Origin: Schauerella aestuarii
Lineage (GTDB): Bacteria; Pseudomonadota; Gammaproteobacteria; Burkholderiales; Burkholderiaceae_B
Length of the DNA: 64,000 bases
Assembly: GCF_009866805.1 (NCBI RefSeq)
Contig: NZ_SIZW01000040.1
Location: 496,001-560,000, forward strand
Direction: 5' to 3'
Shown here piece by piece: positions 16,824 through 27,450 of the stretch; the stretch's first letter is position 1; every line of letters begins with the position of its first letter. The notes below the pieces were generated by a model, which made no database searches, was not told the origin of the DNA, and worked only from the letters and a program-made list of their open reading frames with translations. The position numbers were made by a program, and so were the translations under genes.

Positions 16824-19034
16824 ATGTCCGCTGCTCACGATCCTCTTGCTTCGTCACCTTTCGATGCCGCCTGGTTGGAGGCAGTGTGCACGGAGCTGAA
16901 TCCGGACGGCCGCGCCCTGCTGGCTCGCGTGCGCGAGTGGGTGCCCGAGCGCTTCGACGGCAAACTCGCGCCAAGCGGCGAGCCGCTGGCCCTGCATGGC
17001 GCGCACGTGGCGCTCATTCTGGCCAGCCTGCATACCGATGCTGCCACGCGTGCGGCCGCCGTGATGGCCGCATTGCCCACCGATCTGGCGGCACCCGTGC
17101 CGTCGCTGCGCGACGATCCCGTGGCGCAAACCTTCGGTGCCGATATTGCCAAGTTGGTGCAGGGCTCGCATGCCCTGGTTCGTCTGGGGCTGGTGGCGCG
17201 CGGCGCAAGCGGTGCGGGCGTCGACAGCGGCACGCAGAAGGAAATGCTGCGCAAGATGCTGCTGGCCATGGCCGCCGATCTGCGCATTGTGCTGATGCGA
17301 TTGGCCTCGCGGCTGCGCACCTTGCGCTGGCACGCCGAATCCAAAACGCCGTGCGAGGCCGATTTCGCGCGCGAAACGCTCGATCTGTACTCGCCGCTGG
17401 CCAATCGTCTGGGCATCTGGCAGATCAAATGGGAAATGGAAGATCTGGCTTTCCGTTTTCTTGAGCCGGATACCTACAAGCGCATCGCCAAGCTGCTGGA
17501 GGAAAAGCGCGTCGAGCGCGAGGCCTTCATCGCCGACGCGATCGCGCGCATGCAGGAAGGGCTCGCCAGGACGGGGGTACAGGCCGAAGTGAGCGGCCGC
17601 CCCAAGCATATCTACAGCATCTGGAACAAGATGCGGCTGAAGTCGCTCGACTTTTCGCAGTTGATGGATGTGCGTGCCTTGCGGGTCATCGTCGAGGATG
17701 TGCGCGACTGTTATTCGGCGCTCGGCCTTGTGCACGATATGTGGGCGCCGGTGGGCGATGCGTTCGACGATTACATCACGCGGCCCAAGCCTAACGGTTA
17801 TCGCTCCTTGCATACCGTGGTCAGCGACGATGCCGGACGGCCGTTCGAGGTGCAGATCCGCACGCGCGAAATGCACCAGTTCGCCGAGTACGGGATGGCC
17901 GCCCATTGGCGCTACAAAGAAGCGGGCAATCGCGGCGGCCAGGTCGTGGCCAGCAGCGATTACGACCGCAAGCTCGCCTGGATGCGCCAGTTGCTGGCCT
18001 GGAACGATGAGCTCGACGAAGGCGACGGCCAGCGCATCTCGGGCGAGGACCACATTTACGTGCTCACGCCGCAGGCCCGCGTCATCGAACTGCCGGTCGG
18101 CGCCACGCCCGTGGATTTTGCGTATTACCTGCACACCGATCTCGGTCACCGGTGCCGCGGCGCCAAGGTCGACGGCCAGATGGTGCCGTTGAACACGCGC
18201 CTCTCGACCGGACAGACCGTTGAAGTGGTCACGACCAAATCGGGCGGACCGTCGCGCGACTGGATCAATCCGCAACTCGGATTCCTGGCCAGCCCGCGTT
18301 CGCGCGCCAAGGTGCGCATGTGGTTCAACGCCATCGAACTGCAGCAGCGCATCACGCAGGGCCAGACGCTCGTCGAGAAAGAGCTGCAGCGATTGGGCAA
18401 AACGGCGGTCAATCTCGAGCAGCTCGCCCAGCAGTTGGGCTTTTCCAAAGCGGAAGATTTGTACGTCGCGGCGGCCAAGGAAGAGTTCAGTCTGCGCCAG
18501 ATCGATGCGCTGTTTCATCAGCCTGCCGATACCCGTGCGGACGATACCGTGGTCACGCACGCCAGCCGGGCCGAGAGCGCCGAGCGAAGCGGCCGCAGCG
18601 GTGTACTGGTGGTGGGCGTGGACTCGCTCATGACGCAGTTGGCGCGTTGCTGCCGGCCCGCGCCTCCGGATAATATTGTGGGTTTCGTCACGCGTGGGCG
18701 CGGCGTGTCGATTCATCGGCGCGAGTGCCATGCTTATCGCGCGCTGGCCGAGCGTGAGCCCGAGCGGGTGATCGACGTCGACTGGGGTGAAACCGGCGAC
18801 ACGCTTTACCCCGTGGACATCAGCGTGCGCGCCATCGATCGCTCGGGGCTGTTGCGCGATCTGTCGGAAATTTTTGCCCGTCTGCGTTTGAATGTGATTG
18901 GTGTGAATACGCAAAGCCGCCAATCGCTCGCGCATATGGTTTTTACGGTCGAGGTCAAAGACGCGGATTCGATGACGCGCGCGGTCTCGGCCTTGAGTGA
19001 ACTGAACGGCGTGACGTCGGTAACGCGCCGCTGA
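16824..19034 (+). CDS. relA: RelA-type (p)ppGpp synthetase
   Basis: A 736-residue RelA/SpoT homologue. The N-terminal region lacks the HD motif of the hydrolase domain (ALHGAHVALILASL in its place), so hydrolysis is unlikely. The synthetase domain is intact (about 250-370), with GRPKHIYSIWNKM and FDDYITRPKPNGYRSLH; the acidic FDD motif is the RelA-class version. TGS (about 415-475) and C-terminal ACT (about 660-735) domains follow, as needed for ribosome sensing. ATG 16824 was preferred over an upstream GTG (16761). A separate SpoT for ppGpp hydrolysis is expected elsewhere. Divergent from mtfA; argE starts 19 bp downstream. Confidence 0.93.
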   Translation: MSAAHDPLASSPFDAAWLEAVCTELNPDGRALLARVREWVPERFDGKLAPSGEPLALHGAHVALILASLHTDAATRAAAVMAALPTDLAAPVPSLRDDPVAQTFGADIAKLVQGSHALVRLGLVARGASGAGVDSGTQKEMLRKMLLAMAADLRIVLMRLASRLRTLRWHAESKTPCEADFARETLDLYSPLANRLGIWQIKWEMEDLAFRFLEPDTYKRIAKLLEEKRVEREAFIADAIARMQEGLARTGVQAEVSGRPKHIYSIWNKMRLKSLDFSQLMDVRALRVIVEDVRDCYSALGLVHDMWAPVGDAFDDYITRPKPNGYRSLHTVVSDDAGRPFEVQIRTREMHQFAEYGMAAHWRYKEAGNRGGQVVASSDYDRKLAWMRQLLAWNDELDEGDGQRISGEDHIYVLTPQARVIELPVGATPVDFAYYLHTDLGHRCRGAKVDGQMVPLNTRLSTGQTVEVVTTKSGGPSRDWINPQLGFLASPRSRAKVRMWFNAIELQQRITQGQTLVEKELQRLGKTAVNLEQLAQQLGFSKAEDLYVAAAKEEFSLRQIDALFHQPADTRADDTVVTHASRAESAERSGRSGVLVVGVDSLMTQLARCCRPAPPDNIVGFVTRGRGVSIHRRECHAYRALAEREPERVIDVDWGETGDTLYPVDISVRAIDRSGLLRDLSEIFARLRLNVIGVNTQSRQSLAHMVFTVEVKDADSMTRAVSALSELNGVTSVTRR

Positions 19035-19053
19035 ACCCAATAAGGATGCACAC

Positions 19054-20205
19054 GTGAACGCACGTCAATGGCTCGAACGCCTGGTCGCTTTCGATACGAC
19101 CAGCCGCCACTCCAACCTCGCCCTGATCGAAGACCTGCGCGACGCGCTCGCCGGCCACGGGTTGAAGCCCTGGTTGGCGCACAACGCCGAAGGCAGCAAA
19201 GCCAATCTCTTCGTGACCCTGCCGGCCGCAGACGGCAACGAGGCGGGTGGCATTGTGCTGTCGGGCCACACCGATGTGGTGCCGGTGGATGGCCAGAACT
19301 GGACCACCGATCCGTTCAAGCTCACCGAGCGCGACGGCAAGCTGTATGGCCGCGGTTCATGCGACATGAAGGGCTACATCGCCACAGCCATGAGCCTGGT
19401 GCCCACGTTCCTCAGCCAACCGCGCAAGAAGCCGCTGCACTTCGCGTTTTCGTACGACGAGGAAGTGGGCTGCGTGGGCGCACCCGTGATGTTGCGCGCC
19501 TTGCGCGAGCGCGGCATTCACCCGGAGGGCTGCATCGTGGGCGAGCCCACCGGCATGCAGGTCGTGGTGGCACACAAGGGCATCAACCTGTTTCGCTGTG
19601 CGTTGCAAGGCTGCGCGGCGCACTCGTCGCTCACGCCCTCCGGTTGCAACGCCATCGAGTACGCCGCGCGCCTGATCGTGCGCATCCGCGAAATCGCCGA
19701 TCGCTTCAAAGCCGAAGGTCCTTACGATAATTTCTTCGACGTGCCGTTCACGACGATGACGACCAACCAGATCCAGGGCGGCATCGCGGTCAACACGATT
19801 CCGCAGGCCTGCAACTTCCTGTATGAGTTCCGCAATCTGCCGGGCGCGCGTCCGGACGAGATCCAGGCCGAAGTGGAAGCCTACGTGCGCGATACGTTGC
19901 TGCCGGCCATGAAAGCCGAGTTCGGCGATGCCCGGATCGATATCGACGCCGTGGCGGCAGCCCCGGCCTTGGAGGCCTCCGAGCAGGCCGCGATCACCGA
20001 GCTGGTGCGCGGGCTCACGCGCGACAACGACACCCGCAAAGTGGCGTACGGCACCGAAGCGGGTCTGTTCCAGGCCAGCGGCATTCCCACTGTGGTGTGC
20101 GGACCCGGCCACATCCGCCACGCGCATGCGCCCGACGAATTCGTGGATATCGACCAGCTCGAATCCTGCGAGCGTTTTCTCAAGCAGCTTTCCGCGGCCA
20201 CCTGA
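19054..20205 (+). CDS. argE: Acetylornithine deacetylase (ArgE)
   Basis: A 383-residue M20 metallopeptidase-family enzyme; ArgE hydrolyses N-acetylornithine to ornithine in arginine synthesis. Zinc-site motifs are SGHTDVVPVDG, YGRGSCDMKG and the Glu-Glu pair in FSYDEEVGCVG. The C-terminal GPGHIRHAHAPDEFV carries a further metal ligand. The start is a GTG with AAGGA upstream, 19 bp after relA, so it may be read through from relA. Related M20 deacylases are hard to distinguish by eye, but length and motifs fit ArgE well. Confidence 0.9.
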   Translation: MNARQWLERLVAFDTTSRHSNLALIEDLRDALAGHGLKPWLAHNAEGSKANLFVTLPAADGNEAGGIVLSGHTDVVPVDGQNWTTDPFKLTERDGKLYGRGSCDMKGYIATAMSLVPTFLSQPRKKPLHFAFSYDEEVGCVGAPVMLRALRERGIHPEGCIVGEPTGMQVVVAHKGINLFRCALQGCAAHSSLTPSGCNAIEYAARLIVRIREIADRFKAEGPYDNFFDVPFTTMTTNQIQGGIAVNTIPQACNFLYEFRNLPGARPDEIQAEVEAYVRDTLLPAMKAEFGDARIDIDAVAAAPALEASEQAAITELVRGLTRDNDTRKVAYGTEAGLFQASGIPTVVCGPGHIRHAHAPDEFVDIDQLESCERFLKQLSAAT

Positions 20206-20319
20206 ACCGGTGCGCCCATGGGCGCGAGCGGCCTCGCACTGTTAGAATGCTCTGTTCCCTAACCGGGCCAGAAGACCGTGTCATGACGCCTCGTGCCCGG
20301 GTGAGCGTGGAGATTTACC

Positions 20320-21519
20320 TTGAAACCCTACGATTTTCCTGATGCCACTGGCCACTTCGGCCCCTATGGCGGCGTGTTCGTCGCGGAAACCCTCATGCAC
20401 GCGCTCGATGAGCTGCGTGTTGCGTACTCCGCATGCTGGCAGGATCCGGCGTTCGTTCAGGCGTATCGGTACGAACTCAAACACTTCGTAGGGCGTCCCA
20501 GCCCGGTCTATCACGCCAGCCGCTGGTCGGAAAAACTGGGTGGCGCGCAAATCTGGTTCAAGCGCGAAGATTTGAACCACACCGGCGCGCACAAGATCAA
20601 CAATTGCATCGGACAGGCCTTGCTGGCCCGTCAGATGGGCAAGCCGCGCGTCATCGCCGAAACCGGCGCCGGGCAGCATGGCGTCGCCACCGCTACCGTC
20701 GCCGCGCGCTACGGCATGGAATGCGTGGTGTACATGGGCAGCGAAGATATTCGCCGCCAGGCGTCCAACGTCTATCGCATGAAGCTTCTGGGCGCCACCG
20801 TGGTGCCCGTGGAGTCCGGTTCGCGCACCCTGAAGGATGCGCTCAACGAAGCGATGCGCGACTGGGTCGCCAATATCGAAAATACGTTCTACATCATCGG
20901 CACCGTCGCCGGCCCGCATCCGTATCCGCAGATGGTGCGTGACTTCCAGGCCATCATCGGTCAGGAATGCATCACGCAGATGCCTGAAGTGGTGGGCCGT
21001 CAGCCCGACGTGGTCGTGGCATCGGTGGGTGGCGGTTCGAACGCCATGGGCATTTTCCATCCCTACATCGGGTTCGACGACGTGCAACTCGTGGGCGTCG
21101 AAGCGGCGGGCGAGGGCATGGATTCGGGCCGTCACGCAGCCTCGCTGGCCGCGGGCCAGGTGGGCGTGCTGCACGGCAACCGCACGTATGTGATGCAGAA
21201 CGAAGATGGCCAGGTGCAGGAAACGCATTCGGTCTCTGCCGGTCTGGACTATCCCGGTGTCGGCCCCGAGCACGCCTGGTTGATGGACAGCAAGCGCGCC
21301 ACCTACGTGGGCATCACGGACGAGGAAGCGCTGGCGGCGTTTCACGATTGCTGCCGCACTGAAGGCATCATCCCGGCGCTCGAGTCGGCGCACGCGATCG
21401 CCCATGCCGTAAAGATTGCACCCACGATGTCCAAGGACAAGGTCATTCTGGTCAACCTGTCGGGCCGTGGCGACAAGGACATGCATACCGTCGCCGAGCG
21501 CGCCGGCATCGTGCTGTGA
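20320..21519 (+). CDS. trpB: Tryptophan synthase beta subunit
   Basis: A 399-residue PLP enzyme that condenses indole with serine. PLP Lys92 is in HTGAHKINN; the phosphate-binding GGGSNAMG loop is intact. Translation starts at a TTG (20320), supported by the conserved N-terminus [25 protein letters not shown] lies about 8 bp upstream. It overlaps trpA's region closely. No trpF or truA precedes it, and the 114-bp upstream gap contains no Trp-codon leader peptide or clear attenuator. Confidence 0.96.
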   Translation: MKPYDFPDATGHFGPYGGVFVAETLMHALDELRVAYSACWQDPAFVQAYRYELKHFVGRPSPVYHASRWSEKLGGAQIWFKREDLNHTGAHKINNCIGQALLARQMGKPRVIAETGAGQHGVATATVAARYGMECVVYMGSEDIRRQASNVYRMKLLGATVVPVESGSRTLKDALNEAMRDWVANIENTFYIIGTVAGPHPYPQMVRDFQAIIGQECITQMPEVVGRQPDVVVASVGGGSNAMGIFHPYIGFDDVQLVGVEAAGEGMDSGRHAASLAAGQVGVLHGNRTYVMQNEDGQVQETHSVSAGLDYPGVGPEHAWLMDSKRATYVGITDEEALAAFHDCCRTEGIIPALESAHAIAHAVKIAPTMSKDKVILVNLSGRGDKDMHTVAERAGIVL

Positions 21520-21527
21520 GCGGCGCC

Positions 21528-22385
21528 ATGACTGCCTCCACCGATCGTATTGCCCACACCTTTGCACGCCTCGCCACCGAGGGCCGTGCGGCGTTGATTC
21601 CCTATATCGCTGCAGGCGATCCCACACCGGCGGCCACGGTGCCGCTGATGCACGCCCTGGTGGCGGCCGGCGCCGACGTGGTCGAACTGGGGGTGCCGTT
21701 TTCCGATCCCATGGCCGATGGCCCCACGATCCAGCGCGCCGCCGAGCGCGCGATCGCGCAAGGCGTCGGACTGTCGCACGTGCTCGAATTGGTACGCGCT
21801 TTTCGTGAGAGCGACCAGACGACCCCGGTCGTCTTGATGGGATATGCCAACCCCATCGAGCGGATGGGGCAGGCCGCTTTTGCCGAACGGGCGCAGGCTG
21901 CTGGTGTGGATGGCGTTCTGGTCGTCGACTACCCGCCCGAAGAAGTGGATGTGTTTTCGGGTCAGTTGGCCGCGCACGGCATCTCGCCGATCTTTCTTCT
22001 GGCGCCCACCTCGACCGATGACCGCATCGCCGCCATCGCCCGCATTGCGCGCGGCTATGTGTATTACGTCTCGCTCAAGGGCGTGACGGGAGCGGCCACG
22101 ATCGATACGACCGATGTCGCCCGCCGCGTGGAAGCGATCCGCAAGCATGTGAAGATTCCAGTGGGTGTCGGCTTCGGCATCCGCGATAGCGAGAGCGCGC
22201 GACAAGTGGCGCAAGTCGCCGATGCCGTCGTGATCGGCAGCAAACTTATCGATACCATCGATCAGGCCGTCCAGGGCGTGGCGCCCGAGGACGTGGCCGC
22301 TACCGCAGCGGCGGCGGGCGGTGCCTGGTTGCAATCCATTCGTCAAGCGATCGACACCGTCGAGCGTAAAAGCGTCACGGCCTGA
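21528..22385 (+). CDS. trpA: Tryptophan synthase alpha subunit
   Basis: A 285-residue TIM barrel that cleaves indole-3-glycerol phosphate and passes indole to TrpB. Catalytic Glu53 ([10 protein letters not shown]) and Asp60 are present. ATG 21528, 8 bp after the trpB stop, was chosen because it gives the usual short N-terminus; a GTG at 21516 overlapping the trpB stop would add four residues. It is followed by accD after 35 bp, an order widely conserved in proteobacteria. Confidence 0.95.
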   Translation: MTASTDRIAHTFARLATEGRAALIPYIAAGDPTPAATVPLMHALVAAGADVVELGVPFSDPMADGPTIQRAAERAIAQGVGLSHVLELVRAFRESDQTTPVVLMGYANPIERMGQAAFAERAQAAGVDGVLVVDYPPEEVDVFSGQLAAHGISPIFLLAPTSTDDRIAAIARIARGYVYYVSLKGVTGAATIDTTDVARRVEAIRKHVKIPVGVGFGIRDSESARQVAQVADAVVIGSKLIDTIDQAVQGVAPEDVAATAAAAGGAWLQSIRQAIDTVERKSVTA

Positions 22386-22420
22386 CCGGCCGCGCGCGTT
22401 ATTCAGGATACTCACACGAC

Positions 22421-23296
22421 ATGAGCTGGCTCGAAAAACTCCTGCCTCCCCGCATCAACAAGACGGCCGACAACGGTCAGCGACGCGTGCCCGAAGGGCT
22501 GTGGGTCAAGTGCCCGTCCTGCGAAGCCGTGCTTTATCACGAGGATCTGGCCGCCAACCTGCATGTGTGCCCCAAATGCGATCACCACATGCGCATTGGC
22601 TCACGAGCGCGCCTCGATTCACTGCTCGATCTGGAAGGCCGCATCGAGATCGGTGGCGAAACGCGCTCGGTCGACACCCTCAAGTTCAAAGATACGCGCA
22701 AGTATCCCGATCGTCTGTCCGAAGCCACCAAGCAAACCGGTGAAACAGACGCCATGGTGGTCATGAGCGGCTCGATTCTGGGTGTGGCCTCGGTCGTGGC
22801 CTGCTTCGAGTTCAGTTTCATGGGAGGCTCGATGGGCTCCGTGGTGGGCGAGCGTTTTGCACGCGGCGCGCAAGCCGCACTCGACAATAAAACCCCGTTC
22901 ATATGCGTGGCGGCGTCGGGCGGCGCGCGGATGCAGGAAAGCTTGCTGTCGCTGCTGCAGATGGCCAAAACCAACGCCATGCTCACACGCCTGTCCGCAG
23001 CCGGCCTGCCGTTCATCAGCGTATTGACCGATCCTACGATGGGCGGGGTATCCGCCTCATTCGCGTTCATGGGCGATGTGGTGATCGCCGAGCCCAAGGC
23101 CTTGATCGGCTTTGCGGGCCCGCGGGTGATCGAACAAACCGTTCGCGAGAAGTTGCCCGAGGGCTTCCAGCGCTCCGAATTCCTGCTCGAAAAGGGCGCC
23201 GTCGACATGGTGGTCGATCGCCGCCAGTTGCGGGAAGAATTGGCCCGCTTGCTGACCTTGCTGACCAATCAGCCGGCCGATGTTGTTGCCGCCTGA
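22421..23296 (+). CDS. accD: Acetyl-CoA carboxylase carboxyltransferase beta subunit
   Basis: A 291-residue subunit that with AccA transfers the carboxyl group to acetyl-CoA, giving malonyl-CoA for fatty-acid synthesis. The N-terminal zinc ribbon has Cys31, Cys34, Cys50 and Cys53 (CPSCEA...CPKC), followed by the crotonase-like core ([20 protein letters not shown]). In many relatives folC follows; here it is replaced by a terminator and pagL. It links the trp genes to the fatty-acid theme of the window. Confidence 0.97.
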   Translation: MSWLEKLLPPRINKTADNGQRRVPEGLWVKCPSCEAVLYHEDLAANLHVCPKCDHHMRIGSRARLDSLLDLEGRIEIGGETRSVDTLKFKDTRKYPDRLSEATKQTGETDAMVVMSGSILGVASVVACFEFSFMGGSMGSVVGERFARGAQAALDNKTPFICVAASGGARMQESLLSLLQMAKTNAMLTRLSAAGLPFISVLTDPTMGGVSASFAFMGDVVIAEPKALIGFAGPRVIEQTVREKLPEGFQRSEFLLEKGAVDMVVDRRQLREELARLLTLLTNQPADVVAA

Positions 23297-23328
23297 CGAC
23301 AGGTCGGTGAAACCATAAGTGTCCGATG

Positions 23329-23372
23329 CGGGCTTGGAGCGACAGCGTGGCTCCAAGCCCGTAATATCTTTT
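23329..23372 (+). terminator. Likely terminator of the trpBA-accD unit
   Basis: An 11-bp stem (CGGGCTTGGAG / CTCCAAGCCCG, 23329-23339 and 23351-23361) with an 11-nt loop is followed by the T-rich stretch TAATATCTTTT. Confidence 0.65.
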
Positions 23373-23407
23373 GTGTTCTGTTATTGATGATCGATGTGGA
23401 GTTTCTG

Positions 23408-23965
23408 ATGCAAAAAACAACAACAACCAAGCGTTGGGCGATGACCCTTGCAGGCCTGGTTTTGGCTGGTGCAGGTTCGGTGGCGATGGCCCAGGCCGGT
23501 CCGGCTGGCACCAACGGCGGCATCGGAGTGAAGTACGGTCAGGGCGATAACTACTCGCGTACATCGTTGTCTTACGAAACGCCGCGTTTCTGGACGTATG
23601 ACCTGGGCGGTAACTGGGGTCGTCTGGATCTGGTCGGTGAAGGCAGCGTGTCGTACTGGAAGGCTGACGGCAGCCGTCAACCTGGCCACGTATGGCAATT
23701 GAGCGCCATGCCTTTCCTGCGCTGGTGGGTGAGCGAGCGCTTCTTCATTGAAGGTGGCGTGGGCGTGACGGCATTCAGCCACACCCGCTTTGCCGACGAA
23801 ACGATCAGCACCGCATTCCAGTTCGGCGATCAGATCGGCGTGGGCTTCCAGATGACGCAAAACAGCCGTCTGGGCCTGCGTTACGCGCACTTCTCGAACG
23901 CCAGCATCAAGCGCCCGAATCCGGGCCTGGATGTGGTCGAGCTGGGCTACACGTACACGTTCTAA
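23408..23965 (+). CDS. pagL: PagL-type lipid A 3-O-deacylase, outer membrane
   Basis: A 185-residue outer-membrane beta-barrel enzyme that removes the 3-O acyl chain from lipid A. Residues 1-30 form a signal peptide (MTLAGLVLAGAGSVAMAQA). The catalytic segment is YAHFSNASIKRPNPGLD, with His161 and Ser163. The position that aligns with the third catalytic residue (Glu140 in Pseudomonas PagL) is Asp175. The chain ends in Phe, the outer-membrane sorting signal. ATG 23408 was chosen because GGAG is 8 bp upstream; the earlier ATG at 23384 would add eight residues before the signal peptide. It lies alone between two terminators. Confidence 0.9.
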   Translation: MQKTTTTKRWAMTLAGLVLAGAGSVAMAQAGPAGTNGGIGVKYGQGDNYSRTSLSYETPRFWTYDLGGNWGRLDLVGEGSVSYWKADGSRQPGHVWQLSAMPFLRWWVSERFFIEGGVGVTAFSHTRFADETISTAFQFGDQIGVGFQMTQNSRLGLRYAHFSNASIKRPNPGLDVVELGYTYTF

Positions 23966-23994
23966 GTTCGCGGCGCGTTATCGCGCGGCGCTCG

Positions 23995-24021
23995 AAAACC
24001 TCCCTCTCGGGAGGTTTTTTT
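23995..24021 (+). terminator. Strong rho-independent terminator of pagL
   Basis: A 10-bp stem (AAAACCTCCC / GGGAGGTTTT) with a TCTC loop is followed by a T-run ending at 24021. Confidence 0.92.
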
Positions 24022-24156
24022 ATGGCCGACGTCGGCCAGGTCAGGCCGATGTGAACGATGGGGAGACCGCGCCCCGCGCCGACATACGAGCGCCCCGCGC
24101 CCGACCTGCTTCTGTTGTCAGGCATAGAAAGCCGGGCGATTGCAAATCGCCGCGCT

Positions 24157-24192
24157 AAAAAAACCGCGGCCAGCCAAAGCTGTCGCGGTTTT
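24157..24192 (-). terminator. Rho-independent terminator of rne
   Basis: On the minus strand the arms AAAACCGCG / CGCGGTTTT (24184-24192 and 24160-24168) enclose a 15-nt loop and run into seven T residues. It lies about 50 bp past the rne stop. Confidence 0.8.
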
Positions 24193-24200
24193 CGGAACTT

Positions 24201-24227
24201 GCGCGACCTGAAGCGCTCAGGTCGCGC
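24201..24227. other. Inverted repeat between rne stop and its terminator
   Basis: A perfect 10-bp stem, GCGCGACCTG / CAGGTCGCGC, with a 7-nt loop and no T-run. It may stabilise the rne 3' end. The rest of the pagL-rne gap (24022-24243) shows nothing else. Confidence 0.5.
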
Positions 24228-24243
24228 AGGCGGTATCGAAGGC

Positions 24244-27200
24244 TTACTGCGTTTCGACCTGCTGCAGGGGCTTGTCGGCGACCGGCGTCACGGCTTTGCG
24301 CTCGCGACCCAGGCGCACCACCGGCTGTGCGTCTGCCATGCGCTGTTGCGCTTGGGCAAAACGTTCCGGATTGGTCTCCACCCAGTTCAGGCCCTGCTTG
24401 GACACCACGTCGTTCAACGTTTCGCGCGAGGCAACGGGCGCGGGAGCGGCCGTTTTCACGCGGATGTCCGTCGAGGCGGGAGCGGTGTTCGCTTGAGCGG
24501 CGGGTTGCGCCACGGCCGGAGCAGCGGGGGCCACAGGGGCTGCAACGGGTGCCGAAGCGGCCGGTGCCGAAGCGACCGGCGCCGGAGCGACCGGCGCCGG
24601 AGCGGCAGCCGGGGCAGCGGGGTCAGCGACCGGGGCCGTCGTTGCGGAAGCGGCGACAGGCGCCGGGGCAACCACGGGCACGACGGGCGCAGCTTCTGCT
24701 TCAACGGGCGCAGGCTTGGCAGCCGGCGTCACGTCTTCAGCAGCTACAGCAGGCGCCGTGGGCACGGGTACTTCTTCAGCCGACGGGATCGCAGCCACTT
24801 CCGAGGCGACGGGGTGCGTCGGCTCGGCGGTGGTTTGAACCGGGGCTGCGGCAGCAGCGACCTGCACCGGGGCGGCCGGGGCAGTTGCGGGTGCCGGGGT
24901 TGCCGTTTGCGCAGGAATCGCGTCGTCGTAAGGCGTGACGGGATCGGCTGCCGGTGCGGGGTGGGCCACGCCGGTCAACGCGTTTTGCGCGTCGTCGGCC
25001 AAAGCGTCGTCACCTTGATCGGCACCGTCGGCCGAACCGTTCACACCATCTTCCGAAGCACGACGGCCACGACGGCTGCGGCGACGGCGGCGCTTGCGTT
25101 CCGGATCCAGGCCGGCATCGCCGTCCCGGTCGTCAGCGTTCAGCAGATCGTTGTCGGCTTGAGCGTCGGCATCCAGCGTGTCGGCTTGCGTATCGGCGAT
25201 CGGGCGCGGATTGTCGACCTTGGGCGGCAGGGCGTCATTGACGGTTTGCGCCAGGGCGGCAACCATGCTTTCCTGATCGTTCATCGGCGCGTCGAGCTGG
25301 GCATCTTCGCGACGGCCACGGCCACGGCCGCGGCGATTGCGACCTCGGCCTTGCGGTGCGTCGTCGCCGGCTTCGCCGGACACGGGCGCGGCCGGGCGGC
25401 CAGGCTTGGCGGCTTGCGCATCGCGCTCACCCGCATCGCGAGCGGCGAGATCGCGTTCGGGGCGGCCGGCCGACTCGCTACGGGGACGATCGGTGCGCTC
25501 GCCATCGGCGCGGCGACCGCCGCGCACATTGTGACGGGCGCCGTCACCGGAACCGTTGGCAGCCTCGGGGGCGCCATCGCGGCCTTGGCCGTTACGGCGG
25601 CCACCGCGCTTGCGCTCGGAGCCATGGCGTTCGCCACGCGGCTCTTGGCCATCATGCGATTTGGCGCGCGCCGGGCGCTTGCCGGCCGCGGTGGCGACAT
25701 CGGCGGAGACGGGCTTGGCCGGGGTCGACGGCTCGCCGGAGATCCAGCTCACCAGCTTCTTGAAGAGACCACCCAGGCCGGCGGCCGGCGCGGCTGCCGC
25801 AGCAGGTGCTGCGGGCGCCGGCTGTGCCGGAGCCGAAACGGGTGCCGGTTGCGAGGGCGTGATGCCTTTGACCAGGGCTTGCGGACGCTGCGAAGCTTCA
25901 TGCTCCTTGGGCGACCACTCTTCGACCGTGGGGGGGGCTTCGGCCAGATCGAAACTCACTTTCAGTTCTTCGAGGCGCGGATCGTCGTGACGCAGGCGTT
26001 CGATGTGGTGATGCGGCGTTTCGAGGTGCTTGTTGGGGATGAGGATCAGGTTGACCTTCAGGCGCGCTTCGATCTTGGCGATGTCGCTACGCTTTTCGTT
26101 CAACAGGAACGTCGCCACATCCACCGGCACTTGAGCGTGGATGGCAGCGGTGTTTTCCTTCATCGCTTCTTCTTGCAGCAGACGCAGGATCTGCAGCGCG
26201 CTCGACTCGGCATCGCGGATCACGCCGGTGCCGTTGCAACGCGGGCAAGTGATGTGCGAGCCTTCGTTCAGGGCCGGACGCAGGCGCTGACGCGACAGTT
26301 CCATCAGGCCGAAGCGCGAAATCTTGCCCATTTGAACGCGGGCGCGATCGACATGCAGCGCATCGCGCAGGCGTTGTTCGACCGAACGCTGGTTCTTGCT
26401 GTCTTCCATGTCGATGAAATCGATCACGATCAGACCGCCCAGATCGCGCAAACGCAATTGGCGCGCGACTTCGTCGGCGGCTTCCTGGTTCGTGCGGACA
26501 GCCGTTTCTTCGATATCCGAGCCGCGCGTGGAGCGGGCCGAGTTGACGTCGACGGCAACCAGCGCTTCGGTGTGGTCGATGACCACCGAGCCCCCCGAGG
26601 GCAGTTGCACCGTGCGGGAGTAGGCCGTTTCGATCTGGTGTTCGATCTGGAAACGCGAGAAGAGCGGCGTATCGTCGCGGTAGCGCTTCACACGCTGCAC
26701 GTGATCAGGCATCACCACGCTCATGAAGGCCGTGGCCTGCTGCGTGATTTCGTCCGTATCGATCAGGATTTCGCCGATATCCGACGAGAAGTAGTCGCGG
26801 ATGGCGCGGATGACCAGCGTCGATTCCTGATAAATCAGGACCGGCGCTTCATGCGTCTTGGAGGCTTCGTCGATGGCCGTCCAGAGCTGCATCAGGTAGG
26901 ACATGTCCCACTGCAGTTCCTCGACCGAGCGGCCGATGCCCGCAGTGCGCGCGATGATGCTCATGCCCGTGGGCACATTGAGCTGTTCCATCGTTTCGCG
27001 CAGTTCCTGGCGATCCTCGCCTTCGACGCGGCGCGATACGCCACCGCCACGAGGATTGTTGGGCATCAGAACCAGATAGCGGCCGGCCAGCGAGATGAAC
27101 GTGGTGAGGGCTGCGCCCTTGTTGCCGCGTTCTTCTTTTTCGACCTGGACGATGAGTTCCTGGCCTTCGCGCAGGGCGTCCTGGATACGGGCAGTGCGAA

Positions 27201-27450
27201 CATCCACGCCTTCTTTGAAGTACGTGCGGGCCACTTCCTTGAACGGCAAAAAGCCGTGGCGATCTTCGCCGTAGTTCACGAAGCAGGCTTCGAGGCCCGG
27301 TTCGATACGTGTGATCACGCCTTTGGAGATATTGCCCTTGCGTTGTTCACGCCCGGCAGTCTCGATGTCGAGGTCGATGAGTTTTTGACCGTCGACAATC
27401 GCAACGCGCAGTTCTTCCTGGTGCGTTGCATTGAACAGCATGCGCTTCAT
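24244..27450 (-). CDS. rne: Ribonuclease E
   Basis: A 1068-residue endoribonuclease, the core of the RNA degradosome. The start [22 protein letters not shown] matches the conserved RNase E N-terminus, so ATG 27450 (with GGAG upstream) was chosen over ATG 27471. The S1 domain spans about 35-120, then the RNase H-like/DNase I-like catalytic part and the Zn-link motif CPRCNGTG. The second half is a disordered scaffold: Arg-rich patches ([20 protein letters not shown]), then about 250 Ala/Pro/Val-rich residues. A conserved C-terminal segment ([12 protein letters not shown]) follows, as in other betaproteobacterial RNase E proteins. Expression is probably autoregulated through its long leader. Confidence 0.96.
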   Translation of the reverse strand: MKRMLFNATHQEELRVAIVDGQKLIDLDIETAGREQRKGNISKGVITRIEPGLEACFVNYGEDRHGFLPFKEVARTYFKEGVDVRTARIQDALREGQELIVQVEKEERGNKGAALTTFISLAGRYLVLMPNNPRGGGVSRRVEGEDRQELRETMEQLNVPTGMSIIARTAGIGRSVEELQWDMSYLMQLWTAIDEASKTHEAPVLIYQESTLVIRAIRDYFSSDIGEILIDTDEITQQATAFMSVVMPDHVQRVKRYRDDTPLFSRFQIEHQIETAYSRTVQLPSGGSVVIDHTEALVAVDVNSARSTRGSDIEETAVRTNQEAADEVARQLRLRDLGGLIVIDFIDMEDSKNQRSVEQRLRDALHVDRARVQMGKISRFGLMELSRQRLRPALNEGSHITCPRCNGTGVIRDAESSALQILRLLQEEAMKENTAAIHAQVPVDVATFLLNEKRSDIAKIEARLKVNLILIPNKHLETPHHHIERLRHDDPRLEELKVSFDLAEAPPTVEEWSPKEHEASQRPQALVKGITPSQPAPVSAPAQPAPAAPAAAAAPAAGLGGLFKKLVSWISGEPSTPAKPVSADVATAAGKRPARAKSHDGQEPRGERHGSERKRGGRRNGQGRDGAPEAANGSGDGARHNVRGGRRADGERTDRPRSESAGRPERDLAARDAGERDAQAAKPGRPAAPVSGEAGDDAPQGRGRNRRGRGRGRREDAQLDAPMNDQESMVAALAQTVNDALPPKVDNPRPIADTQADTLDADAQADNDLLNADDRDGDAGLDPERKRRRRRSRRGRRASEDGVNGSADGADQGDDALADDAQNALTGVAHPAPAADPVTPYDDAIPAQTATPAPATAPAAPVQVAAAAAPVQTTAEPTHPVASEVAAIPSAEEVPVPTAPAVAAEDVTPAAKPAPVEAEAAPVVPVVAPAPVAASATTAPVADPAAPAAAPAPVAPAPVASAPAASAPVAAPVAPAAPAVAQPAAQANTAPASTDIRVKTAAPAPVASRETLNDVVSKQGLNWVETNPERFAQAQQRMADAQPVVRLGRERKAVTPVADKPLQQVETQ

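Noticed and set aside
16854-19040. Long frame antisense to relA
   Set aside because: No homology or motif; RelA on the other strand has full domain support.
20206-20319. Trp attenuator or leader peptide before trpB
   Set aside because: A CCGGGC/GCCCGG pairing exists, but there is no Trp-rich leader peptide and no T-run.
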